A stretch of DNA of 8,237 bases from Deltaproteobacteria bacterium (lineage in GTDB: Bacteria > Desulfobacterota > WTBG01), in contig WTBG01000294.1 in the NCBI GenBank assembly GCA_013139225.1, positions 1-8,237 of the forward strand, given 5' to 3'. Both the position numbers and the translations under genes were made by a program. Positions within the stretch are counted from its first letter, which is position 1, and each line of letters begins with the position of its first letter. Positions 5,195 through 8,237 of this stretch are shown here, piece after piece. The notes beneath the pieces are model-generated. The model was not told the origin of the DNA. It did no database searches and saw only the letters and a program-made list of their open reading frames with translations.

Positions 5195-6430
5195 ATGACA
5201 CAAAAAATAGCGGATAAGACAAAGGAGAATATATACAATGTCGCTCTCGATCTTTTTTTAGAAAAAGGATTTGAGGCAACAACTGTTGAAGATATAGCTG
5301 AACGGTCGGGTATGTCCCCCACTGATTTTTCCAAGTATTTTCCTCAAAAAGAGTCCATACTGCCTTCATTTTTAAGAAAGCATATCGAAAACGTAAGAGA
5401 AAAGATACAGGCCAGTATGGATCAAGAGACCCTAACCTCGGATAAGCTAAGAGCTATTTACTTGGCTCTTGCTGTAATAGTAGAGGAGAATGAGTCTCTT
5501 ATACAATGGGTGCTTATAGAATCACTTCGGTTAAGGGCCTATCATCAAGAAAAGGAAAGTGTTTTTAATGCGATCATAGATTTCACGGTTAAAGCAATAC
5601 AAGAAGGACAGGAAAAGGGGGAGGTGTTTTTGAGTATCGACCCTTTAAAAATAGCCCAAATCCTGGAATCTGTTTTTTTCTTTACGGCTGTTTCCTGGAT
5701 TTCTTTTGGCAAAAAAGTGCCGCTCAAAGAGGATCTTATGACAAAGGTAGAGAGTGTGCTCCAGGGAATCCTCACCGATGAGGCCAAATCTGTCATGCTG
5801 TCAGTAGATGAGCAGGAGCGGAGAAAAGGAGAAGATATTGGTTATCTTCTAGATGATTCTACAGAAAAGAAAGCCGGTCCAACTCTCAAAGAACGATTAG
5901 GGAAAGCGATAGGGGGAAGGCTTATCTCCCTGGTTGGAATACCAAAGGGAATGCAGTTGAAAATATTACGAGAAAGGAGTGCAGCAATTCTTCCCAAACT
6001 TTACAAGCAGTTAACGCAACTGCTGGGTAAAAGAGAAGGGATGAGAATTTATAAGGAACTCTACCGTAAAGCCCACAATGAATCCATGTTGCCTTTTGAA
6101 AAGATGGTGCTATCCGGTGAGGTTAAGACGTTGTATGATGCTTTTAAAAAAGCCATTCCAATGTTTGCTCTTTTTGGGATGAAGATGGATGCCGAGAAGG
6201 TTGATGATATGACAGCTAGGGAAATACAGCATACATGCCCTTATCCTCCAATTTTTAAAAAACTTGGGATTAAGGAAAAACCTTGTGATATTATCTGTGA
6301 GATAGATGTTCAGCTCTCAAGAGAAATGGGTTTCATGGATGGGAAAATTCTGCAAAAGAAAGCTGATGGGGCTCCCTACTGTATATTTGAATACAGGTTA
6401 ATGAAGGAGCCTGTCAGGAAAGCTTCATGA
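5195..6430 (+). CDS. TetR regulator fused to ATC-hydrolase-like Cys domain
   Basis: This 411-residue protein is about twice the usual TetR length. Residues 8-55 are a TetR N-terminal domain (ALDLFLEKGFEATTVEDIAERSG, then KYFPQKESIL), with the helix-turn-helix at about 31-50. Residues 60-200 form the helical ligand/dimer region. After a charged linker (about 200-225), residues 225-405 resemble the L-2-amino-thiazoline-4-carboxylic acid hydrolase-like family. It ends with conserved-looking cysteines: C348 in HTCPYPP, C364 and C368 in KPCDIIC, and C396 in GAPYCIFEYR. The C-terminal domain could sense a thiol, metal or small molecule and pass the signal to the DNA-binding head; this is inference. 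The gene has its own promoter and no co-directional partner in the window, so its target is unclear; autoregulation is likely by analogy. It ends in TGA, which is evidently read as stop here. The TetR half is certain, the C-terminal family name less so. Confidence 0.8.
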   Translation: MTQKIADKTKENIYNVALDLFLEKGFEATTVEDIAERSGMSPTDFSKYFPQKESILPSFLRKHIENVREKIQASMDQETLTSDKLRAIYLALAVIVEENESLIQWVLIESLRLRAYHQEKESVFNAIIDFTVKAIQEGQEKGEVFLSIDPLKIAQILESVFFFTAVSWISFGKKVPLKEDLMTKVESVLQGILTDEAKSVMLSVDEQERRKGEDIGYLLDDSTEKKAGPTLKERLGKAIGGRLISLVGIPKGMQLKILRERSAAILPKLYKQLTQLLGKREGMRIYKELYRKAHNESMLPFEKMVLSGEVKTLYDAFKKAIPMFALFGMKMDAEKVDDMTAREIQHTCPYPPIFKKLGIKEKPCDIICEIDVQLSREMGFMDGKILQKKADGAPYCIFEYRLMKEPVRKAS

Positions 6431-6952
6431 TGCACCTCCTTATTAATTTATCCTGATGGTACATAATGTAATATTTGATGCCATTATAACTCCATGGGGG
6501 GAATATTACTACTAAATCTTGGGGTGCCTATTTTGAGCAAAAACTTAATACTTCTTGCAAACTTCTTAAGTCCGTGTCAGTCAAATTTCACCTTAAGATA
6601 CAGTTGGTAATGTTGATTATTTAGATAAATATGATGGTAGCGTCTATTTTATTTCTTCCCTAATCAACAACAAAACCTCATCAATCATCTCTTTCACCTG
6701 TAAAGGGGGACATCCTATATTGATTCCGGAAACAACTTAATATAACATAATTCAAGATGCATGATGCAAGATTCAGCTACTACGCCACTGCTCTACTCTA
6801 CCGCTTTTCGTTCACCTACGTCCGTATGCCTTTTCGCGTTTTTTTGGGGATTGGCACTCATAAAGCCCACGTGATAGTGCTGATGTGAGGGTTGTAAATG
6901 GCTTAGTAATAGGATAGAGCTGATCAATAGAGGGGTGGTATTTGTGAATTGA
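6431..6952. other. Gene-free stretch between convergent genes
   Basis: No credible gene is seen in these 522 bases. CAAGAT is repeated around GATGCA-T-GATGCA (about 6753-6772), a low-complexity word cluster. A 28-residue minus-strand tail-like reading (6658-6741) and a 30-residue one (about 6485-6577) are too short to name. No GC-rich hairpin with a T-run is obvious for either converging gene, although a T-run sits at 6839-6846. Confidence 0.5.
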
Positions 6953-8237
6953 TTATAGACTTTCTATTGAATTTCTCCAGTCTTTCATGATTGCAATACA
7001 GGCAATATTCATCTCAACTGCACGTGCTTCGCTATCAGCTTCGGTGTAACATCGAAATTCAGGAGCGTTGCCGGAAGGACGAAGATGAATCACTTCCTTA
7101 TTACCAAAAGTAATGCGCAGGCCGTCAGTTGTGTCAAGGGCAGCGACTTCACCGGAAACATCAAAGAATACTCTCTCAATAGCATCCTTATCTTTTACAA
7201 AATTACCTGAATTGAGCTGGGCGATAATCTTCTGGCTTTTTTCAGTGGAGAATTCCTTAAGCTTGTTACTGGCTGTAAATCGCTGGGGAAGATCGGCCTT
7301 TAGCTGGGAGATAGTTGTGCCATTGCGTATGGATAACAGCAGGATACTTATGAGTACAATTACCGCATCTCTTGTGGGAAGTTCCTTAAGGGTTTTACCA
7401 TTAATAGTGATAGGAGAGTTTATAAGAAACCCTCCGTTAGCTTCATAGCCGATTGTTCTAACGGCGCCTTCTGCTGTAGCCTGGTTCATACCTGCAATTA
7501 CAAAGGGAGAACCAATGCGAGTGCGGATAACCTTCTTAAACCTATTGCACTTCTCAACGGTAGTATTACAGCTAACAGGAGTTACAACTGCATCTGCCTC
7601 AAGATAGGAAGCACATAGGATACCGGCTACATCGCCACGAAGCCATGTGCCCTTCTCATCGCTAATCAGCGGACGATCGCAGTCGCCATCTGCTGAAATG
7701 ATGCTATCAAAGGAATATTCGTTAGCCCATTGTTTAGCAAGATTTACATCTTCCGTCCGAATGGCTTCAGTGTCTACAGGAATAAAGGTTTCAGAAAAGC
7801 CTAGCCTAGTAACTTCTGCACCCAGGTTTGTCATAATGTTATATATTACATCTCGCCCCACACTTGAATGTTCATATAGGCCGATTTTTTTGCTTTTAAG
7901 GCAATCTTCAGGAAAGAAATCAGTATAACGTTTAATGTAAAGGTCCGTAGCCTCAGAAGAAGCTGATTTTAGGGGAAAATCCGTAGTAAACATCCCATAT
8001 TTGTTAAATAGCTTTTGAGGAATTTCTATGTGTTGCGATTTGATACCAGATTCATCGTCTTTCATGATTTCACCGGTGGCCCGGTTGTATTTAACGCCAT
8101 TACGATCATCAGGGATGTGGGAACCAGTGACCATAATACTAGGTATTTTATTTGTGAATCCGAAGAATGCTACTGCAGGAGAGGGCAGTTTACCTGCATA
8201 GTGTGTGTTGTACCCACTATCGCTAATAGCTTTACAT
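6953..8237 (-). CDS. Phosphomannomutase / alpha-D-phosphohexomutase (5' end outside window)
   Basis: The gene runs off the right edge; 427 residues are visible and roughly the first 50 are missing for a family of about 450-500. These enzymes move phosphate between C6 and C1 of hexose phosphates in the cytoplasm, supplying mannose-1-P or glucose-1-P for polysaccharide and nucleotide-sugar synthesis. All four family motifs are visible, numbered from the first visible codon: the phosphoserine loop VTGSHIP with Ser 39; the metal loop DGDCDR at about 183-188; the sugar-binding loop GYEANGGF at about 263-270, replacing the more common G-x-E-x-S-G-H; and the phosphate-binding loop RPSGNAPEFR from about 386, replacing RPSGTEP. 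The changed sugar loop suggests a ManB/ExoC-like branch rather than a GlmM, but substrate cannot be settled from sequence alone. A methionine at 8134 is internal, not the start, because the frame is open and homologous upstream. Stop TAA at 6953-6955. Confidence 0.9.
   Translation of the reverse strand, partial: CKAISDSGYNTHYAGKLPSPAVAFFGFTNKIPSIMVTGSHIPDDRNGVKYNRATGEIMKDDESGIKSQHIEIPQKLFNKYGMFTTDFPLKSASSEATDLYIKRYTDFFPEDCLKSKKIGLYEHSSVGRDVIYNIMTNLGAEVTRLGFSETFIPVDTEAIRTEDVNLAKQWANEYSFDSIISADGDCDRPLISDEKGTWLRGDVAGILCASYLEADAVVTPVSCNTTVEKCNRFKKVIRTRIGSPFVIAGMNQATAEGAVRTIGYEANGGFLINSPITINGKTLKELPTRDAVIVLISILLLSIRNGTTISQLKADLPQRFTASNKLKEFSTEKSQKIIAQLNSGNFVKDKDAIERVFFDVSGEVAALDTTDGLRITFGNKEVIHLRPSGNAPEFRCYTEADSEARAVEMNIACIAIMKDWRNSIESL

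Noticed and set aside
6417..6445. Strong minus-strand SD (AAGGAGGTG) before ATG at the TetR gene end
   Set aside because: The ATG opens only a four-residue reading (M-K-L-S, stop). On the plus strand the word resembles the 3' end of 16S rRNA, but the flanking sequence does not continue the match.
4879..6527. 13-bp word AAATCTTGGGGTG shared by the pseudogene and the 6431-6952 spacer
   Set aside because: One shared 13-mer in 8 kb is roughly what chance allows, and the flanks do not match.
6658..6741. Minus-strand reading ending QVKEMIDEVLLLIREEIK, possible gene tail
   Set aside because: It is only 27-30 residues long between stops, with no start and no family I can name. It may be a remnant, but I cannot support it.

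Overview
The window is AT-rich bacterial DNA with short genes, wide spacers and much mobile-element debris. It looks like an accessory stretch of an anaerobic or environmental bacterium. A lineage such as Desulfobacterota would fit (a likely selenoprotein, a TetR regulator with a cysteine-rich hydrolase-like domain, an IS4-type transposase with a DUF6788 partner). This is an inference from gene content; there is no rRNA or marker gene here.

Layout. Positions 1-391 hold no gene, only short repeats and hairpins. On the minus strand, a consensus promoter (TTGACA-N17-TATAAT, 1831-1859) drives a 75-residue ribbon-helix-helix regulator (1536-1763). Next comes an exported DUF1573-type protein of three Ig-like repeats (392-1492), which is interrupted by a single in-frame TGA at 1196-1198. 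The TGA sits exactly where the first cysteine of the family's C-G-C motif belongs. Translation is otherwise open on both sides in the same frame, and a hairpin with bacterial SECIS geometry follows directly. This is most simply read as one selenocysteine-containing DUF1573 gene, and it is the main finding of the window.

From about 1874 to 4208 lies an insertion sequence with near-perfect 21-bp terminal inverted repeats. Its minus-strand operon encodes a DUF6788 protein and an intact DDE transposase, with its own TTGACA-N17-TATAAA promoter. Its left end lies 15 bp upstream of the -35 box of the selenoprotein operon. Positions 4209-4480 hold a strong orphan terminator hairpin. Positions 4481-5062 hold a decayed fragment of a serine beta-lactamase-like hydrolase with at least two frameshifts.

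On the plus strand, a TTGACA-N17-TATAGT promoter (5093-5121) precedes a TetR regulator fused to a C-terminal domain resembling the L-2-amino-thiazoline-4-carboxylate (ATC) hydrolase family (5195-6430). Positions 6431-6952 appear non-coding. The right end is the 3' part of a phosphomannomutase/phosphohexomutase gene on the minus strand (6953-8237), whose start lies outside the window.

The genes do not form one pathway. The regulator and DUF1573 pair form one operon, the IS pair another, and the TetR-fusion and mutase genes are separate units.
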